A stretch of 64,000 nt of DNA from Streptacidiphilus albus JL83 (GCF_000744705.1 NZ_JQML01000001.1:4412017-4476016); one strand, 5' to 3'; shown: positions 42,026 to 50,926, numbered from the stretch's first letter. Translations and numbers: made by a program. Notes: generated by a model not told the origin, from the letters alone.

Positions 42026-42739
42026 TCAGACGACGTTCAACGCCTCCAGGATCGAGCGCTGCTGCTCGGGGATGGCGAAGCCGCACTCATCGAGATTCCG
42101 GAGGGTGTGCCCGCTCATGCAGTGGTAGCACGCGGCCTCCGCGGCCTCCGCCCCAACGGGTGCGTCGCAGTGGATCAGGAGTCCCGCCCACATGCCCGGG
42201 AAGATCGGACGGGCGCACCCGGGGCATGAGGTGAACTCCGCGAACCGCCAGTCTTCATGCGGCACAGCGGGGTCGAGCCAGGGGATCAGCTCCTCGATCA
42301 CCTCCCCCGCGTCCGTCCACAGGTGCATCGGTAGTTCCGCACGACGCAGGTAGTGGATTCCGTCGGGCCCGATTTCCGCCAGGCCGAGGACAAGTTCACC
42401 CACGTCGGATTCCGGGGAGTTGGGGATGAAAGCGAGCACCCGCTCCTCACTCCCGGCATCGAACTGCCCGTGCGGGGTGTCGGCGCGAAGCGCCCGGGCC
42501 AGCCGCCGCAGCGCCTGGCCGTTGTCGTCGTTGCGCAGGCGCACCTGCCAGACGTCGGCGGCGCCCTCGCAGTCGGCGGGCGACACGGTCAGCTGGATGC
42601 TGTTGCCGATGACGCGCAGGTCGATGTGGTGAAGCCCCTCATGATTGTTCAGCGCGGTGGCGTACCACTCGCCCGTAGGCCAGATGTCCATGCGGCCAAC
42701 CCCGGTGCGGCGGGATTTATTGGCCTTGCGTCGTCCCAT
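42026..42739 (-). CDS. Hypothetical protein with two CxxC pairs
   Basis: 237 residues. The basic start MGRRKANKSRRTG is followed by a beta-rich domain (HHIDLRVIGNSIQLTVSPAD, WQVRLRNDDNGQALRRLARA). In the C-terminal third are CPGC and CYHC pairs that could bind zinc. The family is not recognised. It lies between the transfer genes and the excision-control genes, so it is probably an element accessory protein. Confidence 0.6.
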   Translation of the reverse strand: MGRRKANKSRRTGVGRMDIWPTGEWYATALNNHEGLHHIDLRVIGNSIQLTVSPADCEGAADVWQVRLRNDDNGQALRRLARALRADTPHGQFDAGSEERVLAFIPNSPESDVGELVLGLAEIGPDGIHYLRRAELPMHLWTDAGEVIEELIPWLDPAVPHEDWRFAEFTSCPGCARPIFPGMWAGLLIHCDAPVGAEAAEAACYHCMSGHTLRNLDECGFAIPEQQRSILEALNVV

Positions 42740-43130
42740 GGCCGGTCAACGACCGCGCAGCCCTTCCCCAGCGTCGGCCAAGCGGGGGACACCTCGATTT
42801 GATCCGACCTAGGCGCAGGGGCCGGGCGGACGGGATGTGTACAGGCTGCCGCGCGGAGGCTTCACCGTGAGGCGCACGGGTCATGGGTTTTCGTGCCGGA
42901 CAGCCAGGGCCTGGGGCGCCGACGCGCGGCGCCAGGGGCCTGGCGCCAGCAGTGCCTGGTCTGGTCCTCGCCCCGTCCCAACCCCGGGCCCGGCTAAGGT
43001 CGCTCCGCCGCGGGACAGCCCCGTCAGCTTCAAGTGGCGCAACCTCGCCGCGATCGAATGGTACGGAGGTCACTCCAGACCATTTGACAAGCACGCTCTC
43101 GGCCCTGTCCAATGATGCGGAGATGTATCC
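42740..43130. promoter_or_regulatory. Intergenic region with palindrome and sigma-70-like promoter
   Basis: 391 bases without a gene. GGCGCCAGG-GG-CCTGGCGCC (42928-42947) is a perfect 9-bp hairpin. TTGACA (43084-43089) lies 18 bases upstream of TCCAAT (43108-43113) and is the best promoter candidate for the gene at 43131. Confidence 0.45.
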
Positions 43131-43706
43131 ATGCCATTGGGGGCTGACGTGACGAAAATGCCGAACTTGGACGAGCTGGTCGAGTTGCTGCACGAGATCG
43201 AGCAGGAGCAGCAAGGGCTGCGCGGTAAGCACGCGCACCTCATGCGCACGATCGTCCACAAGGCCGGAGGCGTTAACCAGGCCGCGGAGCTGCTCGGCCT
43301 TGACCCCAAGACCGTTCGGGCACGCGAGCGGGCAGCCGGCCTGTCGCTCATTCTCTACCGCGGCTCCAACACGGCGAAGGTCGACCTCGACGGGCGGGTG
43401 TACGGCGAGACTGGCCAGGGCGAGGACAGCGATGCGCAGCGGGAGGCAGACCGGAAGTGGTTCAACTTGTCCCGGACCAACGAGGAGTTGTTGCACTTGG
43501 TCGTCTACGTTGCTGATGGCACAGTGGTGCGAGCCCGCGAGGTCGAGGGCGAATGGGAGTGGAACGAGGACGGCAAGGCCGCCCTGCCGGTCGGCCCCCC
43601 GCTCACCTCGGCCGAGTTGGCGCAGAAGTACCCGACGTTCCCCTTCACCATCGGCGACGAGCTGCCCATGATCCGCGGCAAGATTCGCGAGTACGTCACC
43701 CTGTAG
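43131..43706 (+). CDS. Hypothetical protein with a helix-turn-helix-like segment
   Basis: 191 residues. An N-terminal coiled-coil-like stretch (LDELVELLHEIEQEQQGLRG) precedes IVHKAGGVNQAAELLGLDPK, TVRARERAAG, which looks like a DNA-binding HTH. The C-terminal 90 residues are acidic and Trp/Glu-rich. ATG 43131 has GGAG 8 bases upstream; GTG 43149 is an alternative. Function unknown. Confidence 0.65.
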   Translation: MPLGADVTKMPNLDELVELLHEIEQEQQGLRGKHAHLMRTIVHKAGGVNQAAELLGLDPKTVRARERAAGLSLILYRGSNTAKVDLDGRVYGETGQGEDSDAQREADRKWFNLSRTNEELLHLVVYVADGTVVRAREVEGEWEWNEDGKAALPVGPPLTSAELAQKYPTFPFTIGDELPMIRGKIREYVTL

Positions 43707-43758
43707 CCCGTACGAGACACGGCCGTGAAAGATCGCCAACCAGAGCTACCTAGTTGGA

Positions 43759-43817
43759 CCAAGCAGAAGGCCGGTGGCCTCACCGTTCAACGGTGAGGCC
43801 ACCGGCCTTCTGCTTGG
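43759..43817. terminator. 28-bp perfect inverted repeat, bidirectional terminator
   Basis: Arms 43759-43786 and 43790-43817 are perfectly complementary over 28 bp with a 3-base loop. It lies between convergent genes ending at 43706 (plus) and 43821 (minus), so it should terminate both. The length is unusual. Confidence 0.85.
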
Positions 43818-43820
43818 CGC

Positions 43821-44042
43821 TCACTCCCTTGCGAGCGTTCCCCTGTCCGTCGCGGCCCAATCGGCTGGGCGCGGCTCACCTCCCGAGGATGGCCACTGCA
43901 CGCGCACTCCTCCGGGGCGGACATCCATGATCAGGCCGCGAAGGTACCGGCCAGAGCCGTCCTTGGTGGTCGATATCCAGTGGCGGCCGATCCAGGCGTT
44001 CGGCGGCTGCTCGGCGTAGCGGTCCTGGGTGAAGTTCTGCAT
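43821..44042 (-). CDS. Hypothetical 73-residue protein
   Basis: ATG 44042 has AGGAG 6 bases upstream, fixing the start. The product begins MQNFTQDRYAEQPPNAWIGR and is Trp/Arg-rich with a WISTTKDGSGRYLRG strand region and an acidic tail. No family is recognised. It lies downstream of the excisionase-like genes and directly beside the 28-bp terminator. Confidence 0.6.
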   Translation of the reverse strand: MQNFTQDRYAEQPPNAWIGRHWISTTKDGSGRYLRGLIMDVRPGGVRVQWPSSGGEPRPADWAATDRGTLARE

Positions 44043-44186
44043 GTTGATCTCCTGCGGTGGCTGGGCTTTGGACTCCGGGGCCGTGCTGACTGGGCGCCCG
44101 GCGCCGTCAGGGAGGTCGGGGTGACCGAGAAGCTTCACCCAGATCCGTTGGACAGCCAGCGGATAGATGGGCCGGTCCGTCCTGAG

Positions 44187-44411
44187 TCATCGCGCATCTC
44201 CGTTCCAGCCACGGCTGTCACGCGTAATACCGGTCGTCGCCCACAACCGCACATCCGCTGGCCGATACCGCCGGACTTCGTCCTCGATGTACTTGGGGCC
44301 GATGCCGGCCGTGCCCAGATCCCGGAGCTCCGCGGCTGTGAAGCCGAGGTAGGAGGCGGCATCCTCCACGGACCACCAGGGACGGCGAACCAGGTTGCTC
44401 GATCGCTTCAT
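44187..44411 (-). CDS. MerR/excisionase-like small HTH protein
   Basis: 74 residues: WWSVEDAASYLGFTAAELRD then GPKYIEDEVRRYRPADVRLW, the winged-HTH pattern of excisionase-type proteins (DUF/HTH_17). ATG 44411 overlaps the upstream stop (ATGA), so the two small HTH genes are co-translated. It may direct excision together with the integrase. Confidence 0.75.
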   Translation of the reverse strand: MKRSSNLVRRPWWSVEDAASYLGFTAAELRDLGTAGIGPKYIEDEVRRYRPADVRLWATTGITRDSRGWNGDAR

Positions 44412-44602
44412 CGCGCGCTCCCCGCGTCGGAGGAACGGGTTTCCAGCCACTGCCGCACGTCGAGCGGGTCGTACCGCCGATGCCTGCCCACCTTGTAGGA
44501 GCGCGGGCCGGTGCCCTTCCAGTTCATCTGGTAGATCGACTGCTCCGGCACGCCCAGGAACTCCGCGAGTTCCTTCAAGGTCCACAACCTGTCCGTACTC
44601 AT
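44408..44602 (-). CDS. Excisionase/BldC-like HTH protein
   Basis: 64 residues: LWTLKELAEFLGVPEQSIYQ, GPRSYKVGRHRRYDPLDVRQ, a textbook HTH_17 excisionase domain as in AICE Xis proteins. The ATG at 44602 was chosen to begin just before the domain, with GAGATG upstream. It probably bends attachment-site DNA for excision. It faces the operator cluster shared with the XRE repressor. Confidence 0.82.
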   Translation of the reverse strand: MSTDRLWTLKELAEFLGVPEQSIYQMNWKGTGPRSYKVGRHRRYDPLDVRQWLETRSSDAGSAR

Positions 44603-44630
44603 GAGTACACATCTCATCTCGTTCGTCACT

Positions 44631-44864
44631 TCGGCGACTGGAGTCGCCGTTTGAACAACCGAGATCAGCATCATGTGCCACCCCCCGAGTTGTCAATATG
44701 ACTTCGTTATTCGCCGAATCGGCGAGCCTGGCCATGGCCAGAGTGTCACGCTGGCGGCAAACGCCGCGACGGGCCGCCAGTCGCCGAATCGGCGCGACCA
44801 CCCCCCGCATGAAGTCGCCGATTGCGCGATTGCGAGATGATGAGTAGAGTCGCCGATACGACGA
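44631..44864. promoter_or_regulatory. Cluster of palindromic operators TCGCCGAATCGGCGA
   Basis: Copies: an inverted-order pair TCGGCGA...TCGCCG (44631-44649), a perfect 15-bp palindrome at 44711-44725, a near-perfect one at 44781-44795, and variants at 44815-44829 and 44850-44864. The last four start 70, 34 and 35 bp apart, that is multiples of about 35. They lie between the divergent excisionase-like and XRE genes and are probably bound by the XRE protein. Confidence 0.75.
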
Positions 44865-44877
44865 GCAAGGAGGCCAG

Positions 44878-45495
44878 ATGTCGAGCGGCTCAGCTCCACC
44901 GACCTTGTCGGTGAGCGATGCGGCAGCACTCCGACTTCGGGATGCCCGGACAAGGCGCGGGTGGACCACGAAGCAGCTGGCAGCCGCATGCGCCAAAGCT
45001 GGCGCCGCAAAGCTCACGTTCGCCGTACTGAACAACATCGAGACCGGGCGCCGGGACGCGAATGGTGTTCGGAAACGCGAGTTGACCCTTGACGAAGTCG
45101 TGGCCCTGGCGGTGGTTCTGGACATCTCGCCCATCCACCTGATGGGCCTGCCCGACGACGTCGAGCCGGGGACAGCTCTACTGCTGACCTCCGAGAGGAC
45201 GGTCAGCGACCGCGAGTTGCTACTGGACTGGATTCGCGGGCAACGAGTGTTGCCTGAGACCGACTCCCGCCAGTTCTACTCAGCGGCCGTTCAGCAGATG
45301 CCATCCCCGGATGACAAGCAGTCAATCGCCGAGCTCACGCGGTCCGTACTTCAGGACCGGGCAGCGGAGTTGACGACCTCGTTCAACCAGGAGATGGCGG
45401 CGACCTTGGAGAAGATCACTGCTGCCGTCGAGGCCGGCGCGAGCCCGGAGGATCTCGCGGCGCTGGTACGGCTACGCGGGGAAGCCGACACGTAA
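44878..45495 (+). CDS. XRE-family repressor of the integration/excision module
   Basis: 205 residues. HTH region LRLRDARTRRGWTTKQLAAA, NNIETGRRDANGVRKRELTL, then VVALAVVLDISPIHLMGLP (about 18-100), followed by a helical oligomerisation tail. AAGGAGG lies just upstream of ATG 44878. It sits beside the TCGCCGA palindromes and is divergent from the excisionase-like genes, so it probably represses them and itself. Confidence 0.85.
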   Translation: MSSGSAPPTLSVSDAAALRLRDARTRRGWTTKQLAAACAKAGAAKLTFAVLNNIETGRRDANGVRKRELTLDEVVALAVVLDISPIHLMGLPDDVEPGTALLLTSERTVSDRELLLDWIRGQRVLPETDSRQFYSAAVQQMPSPDDKQSIAELTRSVLQDRAAELTTSFNQEMAATLEKITAAVEAGASPEDLAALVRLRGEADT

Positions 45496-45605
45496 TCGGC
45501 CGCAGCACAAAGCATGCGCACGGCATCGCCGCGGCGCCATTTCAGAGAACCCGTTTGCGGAATCACACGATCCCGCACACGTACGGGCAGAGAAGAGGAT
45601 AAGTC

Positions 45606-45671
45606 ATGACATGTACGCACCAGAGATTGGCACGACACTATGCCTACCGCAGGTATCGAGGACCGCGCTAA
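45606..45671 (+). CDS. 21-codon leader peptide overlapping the truncated integrase start
   Basis: ATG 45606 with GAGGA 6 bases upstream encodes MTCTHQRLARHYAYRRYRGP and one more Arg, stopping at TAA 45669-45671. The stop lies 32 bases inside the following gene in another frame. The next gene lacks its own good ribosome site, so reinitiation from this leader is likely. An identical arrangement precedes the full integrase. Confidence 0.5.
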   Translation: MTCTHQRLARHYAYRRYRGPR

Positions 45672-46161
45672 GCACGCGGACTACCAGAAGGCCGTCGAAC
45701 GCGCCCGCGCAGCCGGCCGCACCCCGCCGGGCCGCTTCCGCGTCCGCTGGCGCGACGAGACCGGTTCCCTCCGCACCTTGACCGTGGCGACGCGCCACCT
45801 TGCGATGGCCGCGCGAGACGATCTCACTCACGGCTGGGCACCGATGACACTGGAGCGCCTAGTCGATATGTGGGCCGCAGTGCCGCTGGCGACAAGGCAC
45901 CCCGGGCCGCCGCGGCTGCCCAACCGCAAGCCGCTCGACCGGCACGTGCTGCCACGCCACGGAGGCAAGCTCGCCGTCACCATCACCCGAGCGGACGTTG
46001 AACGTCTGGTGCTGGCGCTTCGCGCCGATCACAACCTGAGCCCCTCCACGATCAACAGCGTCGTCGGGACGCTCAAGCGCGCCTTGGAATTCGGCGTCCG
46101 ATACGGACACCTGCCCAGCAACCCCGCGCTGGGCGTCCGACCGATCCGACAGCTGGCCTGA
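45640..46161 (+). CDS. Truncated tyrosine integrase (arm and core-binding domains only)
   Basis: 173 residues. The N-terminal AP2-like arm (IEDRAKHADYQKAVERARAA, PPGRFRVRWRDETG) parallels the full integrase (IEDRVNQSEYKV, PPGRFRVRWYDPDG). A SAM-like core-binding domain follows (LDRHVLPRHGGKLAVTITRA, STINSVVGTLKRALEFGVRY) and stops at SNPALGVRPIRQLA, before the catalytic domain. It cannot recombine DNA. It may be a decayed copy, or a DNA-binding competitor or cofactor of the intact enzyme. Confidence 0.8.
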   Translation: MPTAGIEDRAKHADYQKAVERARAAGRTPPGRFRVRWRDETGSLRTLTVATRHLAMAARDDLTHGWAPMTLERLVDMWAAVPLATRHPGPPRLPNRKPLDRHVLPRHGGKLAVTITRADVERLVLALRADHNLSPSTINSVVGTLKRALEFGVRYGHLPSNPALGVRPIRQLA

Positions 46162-46292
46162 CACGGACCGCTGGCCCGTCCAACCGCCCGAGGCGATCGT
46201 CGCTCTGGCGTAGCTGGCGAACCCCGCAAGACCATACAACCCGAAACGCGGCAGAAGCCGCTCATCCAAACGGGCAGAAAGAAGGAATGAAC

Positions 46293-46361
46293 ATGACCAT
46301 GAACATTGCGAGCGAGACCCAGGTGATATATGTCCCGTGTATGGATAGAAGACCGCGTTAA
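46293..46361 (+). CDS. 22-codon leader peptide overlapping the integrase start
   Basis: ATG 46293 follows GAAGGA by 6 bases and encodes MTMNIASETQVIYVPCMDRR plus PR, stopping at TAA 46359-46361. The stop is 32 bases inside the integrase gene, the same overlap as at 45640-45671. It probably regulates integrase translation. Confidence 0.5.
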   Translation: MTMNIASETQVIYVPCMDRRPR

Positions 46362-47583
46362 CCAGTCCGAGTACAAGGTTTCAGCCGCGAAGGCCAAGTC
46401 AACTGGCCGCAAGCCGCCGGGCCGCTTTCGTGTCCGGTGGTACGACCCGGACGGGAAAGCCAGGGCCCTCACCTTCCTCCGGAAGGTGGACGCTGAGGCT
46501 AAGCGGACAAATATTGAAAGCTCCTTGGGCCTGGGGACGTACCGAGACCCGGGTTCCGGACGGACCAAGATGGCGGAGATTGCCGAAGCGTGGCTGGCTT
46601 CCAAAGTAGATCTCCGGCGTTCGACGCGCAGCCGCTACCGCGGCGTCCTGGATTTCCACGTCATCCCCCGTTGGGGCACCACCGCCGTTGCCCGCGTCCA
46701 ACATGAAGATATCGTGACCTGGCTGGCCAACCTCATGGCGGATTCCGTCGCGTCAGGCAAGCCATTGAGTGCCACCACCATCAGGAAGATCTATGTCGTC
46801 CTGAAGGGAGTGCTCGGGTACGCGGTCCGCACCAAGAAGATCGCCAGCAACCCCGCCATCGGTGTTCCACTGCCCCGTTACACCCCCGCCGAGCACGTCT
46901 ATCTAAGCGACGTACAGGTGGAGGCCCTCGCAGAGGCGTGTGGAGAATATCGGGCACTCATTCTTTTCCTGGCCTACACGGGTGTTCGCTGGGGAGAAGC
47001 CACGGCGGTGCAAATCAGGCACGTGGACTTGAAAACCCGCCGGGTTCGGATTGCCCAAGCCTGGGGCTACGAAAGAGGAAAACTCTACCTCGAAGACAGT
47101 CCCAAGAACCATGAGCGCAGGTCGGTCCCCATCCCAGCATTCCTGGTGAAGGAACTGGCACTCGTCATCGCCGACCGTGGCCCCAACGAGTACCTCTTCA
47201 CTGCCCCGAAGGGGGGCACCTTGATGATCCGGAATTTCATGCGGCGGCATTTCAAGGCAGCCACCGTGGCGGCAGGACTAGGCGATCTCGGAGTCACGCT
47301 CCACAAGCTCCGGCATACAGCTGCATCGCTGGCGATTGCCAGTGGCGCGGATGTGAAGGTCGTCCAGACCATGCTCGGCCACAAGACCGCGACGCTCACC
47401 CTGGACACGTACGGTCACCTCTGGCCTGACCGGCTGGACGAGGTCTCCGACCGTCTCGACGCTCAGCGAACCAAGTCGCTGGAGAAGGCGCGAAAGAAGG
47501 CCGAGAAGGCCGCGAGGCGTGCGCAGCAGCTGGCGGAGGAACTTGCAGCCCTGGAAGCCGGGGAACAGCCCGCCGCGGCCTGA
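46330..47583 (+). CDS. int: Site-specific tyrosine recombinase (integrase)
   Basis: 417 residues. An arm-binding N-terminus (1-60), a SAM-like core-binding domain (about 75-185) and a catalytic domain with the full set R220 (TGVRWGEA), H325-x2-R328 (LHKLRHTAA), H351 (MLGHK) and Y361 (LDTYGHLW). The C-terminus is a charged coiled coil (KSLEKARKKAEKAARRAQQL). Base composition is less GC-rich than the chromosomal genes to the right. It lies about 90 bases from the tRNA-Thr 3' end, the usual place of an element integrase, and should insert the element there. Confidence 0.95.
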   Translation: MSRVWIEDRVNQSEYKVSAAKAKSTGRKPPGRFRVRWYDPDGKARALTFLRKVDAEAKRTNIESSLGLGTYRDPGSGRTKMAEIAEAWLASKVDLRRSTRSRYRGVLDFHVIPRWGTTAVARVQHEDIVTWLANLMADSVASGKPLSATTIRKIYVVLKGVLGYAVRTKKIASNPAIGVPLPRYTPAEHVYLSDVQVEALAEACGEYRALILFLAYTGVRWGEATAVQIRHVDLKTRRVRIAQAWGYERGKLYLEDSPKNHERRSVPIPAFLVKELALVIADRGPNEYLFTAPKGGTLMIRNFMRRHFKAATVAAGLGDLGVTLHKLRHTAASLAIASGADVKVVQTMLGHKTATLTLDTYGHLWPDRLDEVSDRLDAQRTKSLEKARKKAEKAARRAQQLAEELAALEAGEQPAAA

Positions 47584-47610
47584 TGTGTACTGAATGTGTA
47601 CGGGAAGCAG

Positions 47611-47646
47611 GTTGGGGGCCGGTCCATGATCGGACCGGCCCCCAAC
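47611..47646 (+). terminator. Hairpin terminator after the integrase
   Basis: A perfect 15-bp stem (47611-47625 with 47632-47646) and a 6-base loop lie 28 bases after the integrase stop and before the tRNA. Confidence 0.85.
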
Positions 47647-47672
47647 TTCCTCGCCAGGAAGGCGAGTTGTAG

Positions 47673-47710
47673 AGCCCCCTGTCGGGTTCGAACCGACGAC
47701 CCCCGCTTTA
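47673..47710. other. Probable attachment site (att) in the tRNA 3' half
   Basis: By rule for tyrosine integrases, the crossover identity block lies in the T arm and 3' end of the tRNA next to int. The gene is complete on the chromosomal side. I found no second copy of the GGTTCGAACC region in the 1-47.6 kb part, so the block's limits and the other end are not determined. Confidence 0.5.
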
Positions 47711-47746
47711 CAAGAGCGGTGCTCTGGCCAACTGAGCTAAGGAGGC
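47673..47746 (-). tRNA. tRNA-Thr (anticodon TGT)
   Basis: The minus strand folds as a cloverleaf: acceptor GCCTCCT / AGGGGGC, D arm GCTCAGTTGGCCAGAGC, anticodon arm CCGCT-CTTGTAA-AGCGG with anticodon TGT, and T arm GTCGG-TTCGAAC-CCGAC. CCA is not encoded. The 3' end faces the integrase, so the gene is the probable attachment site of the element. Confidence 0.95.
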
Positions 47747-47977
47747 GCGGTACCCGTCCGCAGCGTGCCACGGCGGGACCAGAGTGCAGTGTAGCGAACA
47801 GGAAGGGGCGTACGTCAGGTTCATCGGGGCGGGTGCAGTGAATGTGCCCGGCGTCACTTGCGGTAGTTTTGTCCGATTTCATCCGTACATAAGATCGACA
47901 GATGAACAGATTCGGTCGCGCAGGGGTACTGACAAGACCGCTTCGTACCGGTACCGTCACCAGCAGTCTGCCCGACC

Positions 47978-47993
47978 GGTGGACTAGACCTCT
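47978..47993. promoter_or_regulatory. dre-like (DasR) element in the msiK promoter region
   Basis: GGTGGACTAGACCTCT matches the DasR site ACTGGTCTAGACCACT at 12 of 16 positions, including the CTAGACC core. It is 109 bases upstream of the sugar-ATPase start in a 355-base gap. DasR governs amino-sugar uptake in Streptomyces (known); binding here is inferred. Confidence 0.45.
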
Positions 47994-48101
47994 CCGATCT
48001 CCGCGCCGCTCCGGCGGGTTGGCACGGCGCTTCGGACAGGACGACATCCGCCTTTACTCGGATCGTCCGGCACGTTCCTGCCGGTGAAGGAGAGCACAGA
48101 C

Positions 48102-49214
<1,113 letters not shown>

Positions 49215-49244
49215 CGCCTGCGCGTTCAGCGTCGCCCAGCAGTG

Positions 49245-49287
49245 ATGCCGGCGCCCCGGCGGGGAGTCCCCGCCGGGGCACCGGCAT
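49245..49287 (+). terminator. Terminator after msiK
   Basis: A 20-bp stem (49245-49264 with 49268-49287) with one mismatch and a 3-base loop, 30 bases after the msiK stop. Confidence 0.85.
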
Positions 49288-49327
49288 GTCGGGCAACGGT
49301 CGCACGCCGAAAAACACCTGTCGGGCC

Positions 49328-49345
49328 GTCACTCGTCCGAGTGAC
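49328..49345. promoter_or_regulatory. GTCACTCG-TC-CGAGTGAC palindrome upstream of a small exported protein gene
   Basis: A perfect 8-bp inverted repeat with a 2-base centre, 11 bases before the start at 49357. The position would overlap the promoter or the transcription start, so it looks like a repressor site. Confidence 0.45.
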
Positions 49346-49356
49346 TAAATGTCGCC

Positions 49357-49833
49357 ATGTCATTACTCATCGCTAGCATCAGCCTCGTGAAGCAGCTAGC
49401 GCGCCGTCTCGGCAGAACCCTCGCCTTCCTCCTGCCCGTCGTCCTCGTGACGACCGGCACCCTCGCGGTGACCCGCGTGTCCTGGACCCCTGTGGCCGGT
49501 GGCACCAGCGGAAACGGGGGTGAGCAGCAGGTCCTCGCCGCCAACGCGACGTCCCCGCAGAGTGCGGACAACGCTGCCGCCGCCCCGCAGGACGTCCTTC
49601 GCGACCGGCTGGTCCAGCAGTTGGACCGGTCGAACCCCGGCACGGCCCTGGACTCGCTCCAGCAGGCCATGCAGCAGCAGCCCTCGCTCACCCGCTACTG
49701 CACCGCCATCGCCCGCGACCTCGGACAGGCCGCAGTGCGCAAGTACCACGGTGACGTCCAGCGTGCGCAGTCCTTCGCGCGCCCCGTGTGCGACGGGTCC
49801 TTCGCCGCCGGGACGATGGCGGACGCGGGCTGA
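49357..49833 (+). CDS. Hypothetical exported/membrane-anchored protein
   Basis: 158 residues. A basic N-terminus and a single hydrophobic segment (RTLAFLLPVVLVTTGTLAVT) look like a signal or anchor. The mature part has a polar linker and a helical domain with two Cys (LTRYCTAIARDLGQ, ARPVCDGSF) that could pair. No ribosome site stands before ATG 49357; GTG 49387 is an alternative. Equivalent small proteins occur beside msiK in streptomycetes; the function is unknown. Confidence 0.65.
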   Translation: MSLLIASISLVKQLARRLGRTLAFLLPVVLVTTGTLAVTRVSWTPVAGGTSGNGGEQQVLAANATSPQSADNAAAAPQDVLRDRLVQQLDRSNPGTALDSLQQAMQQQPSLTRYCTAIARDLGQAAVRKYHGDVQRAQSFARPVCDGSFAAGTMADAG

Positions 49834-50158
49834 CCGCAGCAGCGATGCGGCAGCGCCGCAGCAGTACGTCAGCAGGGCGTCCACGTCGGACGCGACCCGA
49901 ACGGCAACCGGGCCGGAGCGGAGTCCCCACGGGCTCCGCTCCGGCCCGCTGACATACGCCGACGACCCACCTCCGCCCGCCGACCGGCCCCGGGCGCCAC
50001 CCGGGCGCCAGCTGCGCTTCCCACGGGGACGGCGCCGACACGGCGCGGGCGCGACGCGAGCGCCGGGCGGGCACAGCGCGCGCTCGGCGCGGGCATCCGC
50101 CGGGGCGGCGGCCCGGCGGATGCCCGCGCCGGTCGTCTTCTGCCCGTAGGGTGCTCCC
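49834..50158. other. Intergenic gap, no gene seen
   Basis: 325 very GC-rich bases before the nucleotidyltransferase gene. A short repeat of CGGGCCGGAGCGGAG / CTCCGCTCCGGCCCG (about 49910-49950) can form a hairpin, plausibly the terminator of the preceding gene. Confidence 0.4.
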
Positions 50159-50926
50159 ATGACCGCTGACCTCATCCCCTCCACCGAGGGTTCTCCGCTG
50201 GCCTCGCCGCCCGTCACTCAGGCAGTGATCCTGGCCGGCGGTCAGGGCTCCCGCCTCCGCCCCTACACCGACACCCGCCCCAAGCCGATGATCGAGATCC
50301 CCGGCACGGGCGTCCCCATCATCGGCCACCAGCTCCAGTGGCTGGCCGAGGAGGGCGTCACCGATGTCGTCATCTCCTGCGGTCACCTGGCCGAGGTGCT
50401 GCAGACCTGGTTGAAGGAGACGGAGCTCCCGCTCAACGTCACCACCGTGGTCGAGTCCGAACCCCTCGGCCGCGGCGGCGGCCTGAAGTTCGCGGCCGCC
50501 TCGCTCCCCCGCCCGGACCAGCCCTGGTACGCCACCAACGGCGACATCTGGACCCGGTTCCGGCTCCGCGACATGGCGGACTTCCACTCGGAACGCGACG
50601 CCCACGCCACCCTCGCGCTGGCCCGCCCCCGGCTGCCCTGGGGCACCGTCGACACCGACCAGTTCGGCAACATCCTCGACTTCATCGAGGCCCCGCCGTC
50701 GCCGTACCTGATCAACGCCGGCGTCTACGTCTTCTCCTCCGCCTTCGCGCGCATGCTGCCCGATCGCGGTGACCACGAGCGGAGCACCTTCCCCCGGCTC
50801 GCGCGCGAGCGCCGGCTCTCCGGCTGGGAGCTCCCCCAGGGCGTCTACTGGCGCGCCATCGACACCGCCAAGGACCTCACCGAGGCCGCCAAGGAGCTCG
50901 CCGCCACCCGCGCCACCATCGACTGA
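50159..50926 (+). CDS. NDP-sugar nucleotidyltransferase
   Basis: 255 residues. The signature AVILAGGQGSRLRPYTDTRP (nucleotide binding) and KPMIEI are followed by ESEPLGRGGGLKFAAA, NGDIW (metal Asp) and LINAGVYVFS. The family (RmlA/GlmU-like) makes NDP-sugars from sugar 1-phosphates. No sugar-pathway neighbours are present, so the sugar is unknown. Confidence 0.9.
   Translation: MTADLIPSTEGSPLASPPVTQAVILAGGQGSRLRPYTDTRPKPMIEIPGTGVPIIGHQLQWLAEEGVTDVVISCGHLAEVLQTWLKETELPLNVTTVVESEPLGRGGGLKFAAASLPRPDQPWYATNGDIWTRFRLRDMADFHSERDAHATLALARPRLPWGTVDTDQFGNILDFIEAPPSPYLINAGVYVFSSAFARMLPDRGDHERSTFPRLARERRLSGWELPQGVYWRAIDTAKDLTEAAKELAATRATID

Noticed and set aside
41676..42086. A 136-codon minus-strand frame after the wall hydrolase
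   Set aside because: It overlaps the end of the 42026-42739 gene, has no ribosome site and a Pro/Arg-rich random-like composition.
43759..43817. Insertion-sequence terminal inverted repeats
   Set aside because: The arms are separated by only three bases and no transposase is nearby; it is a terminator hairpin.
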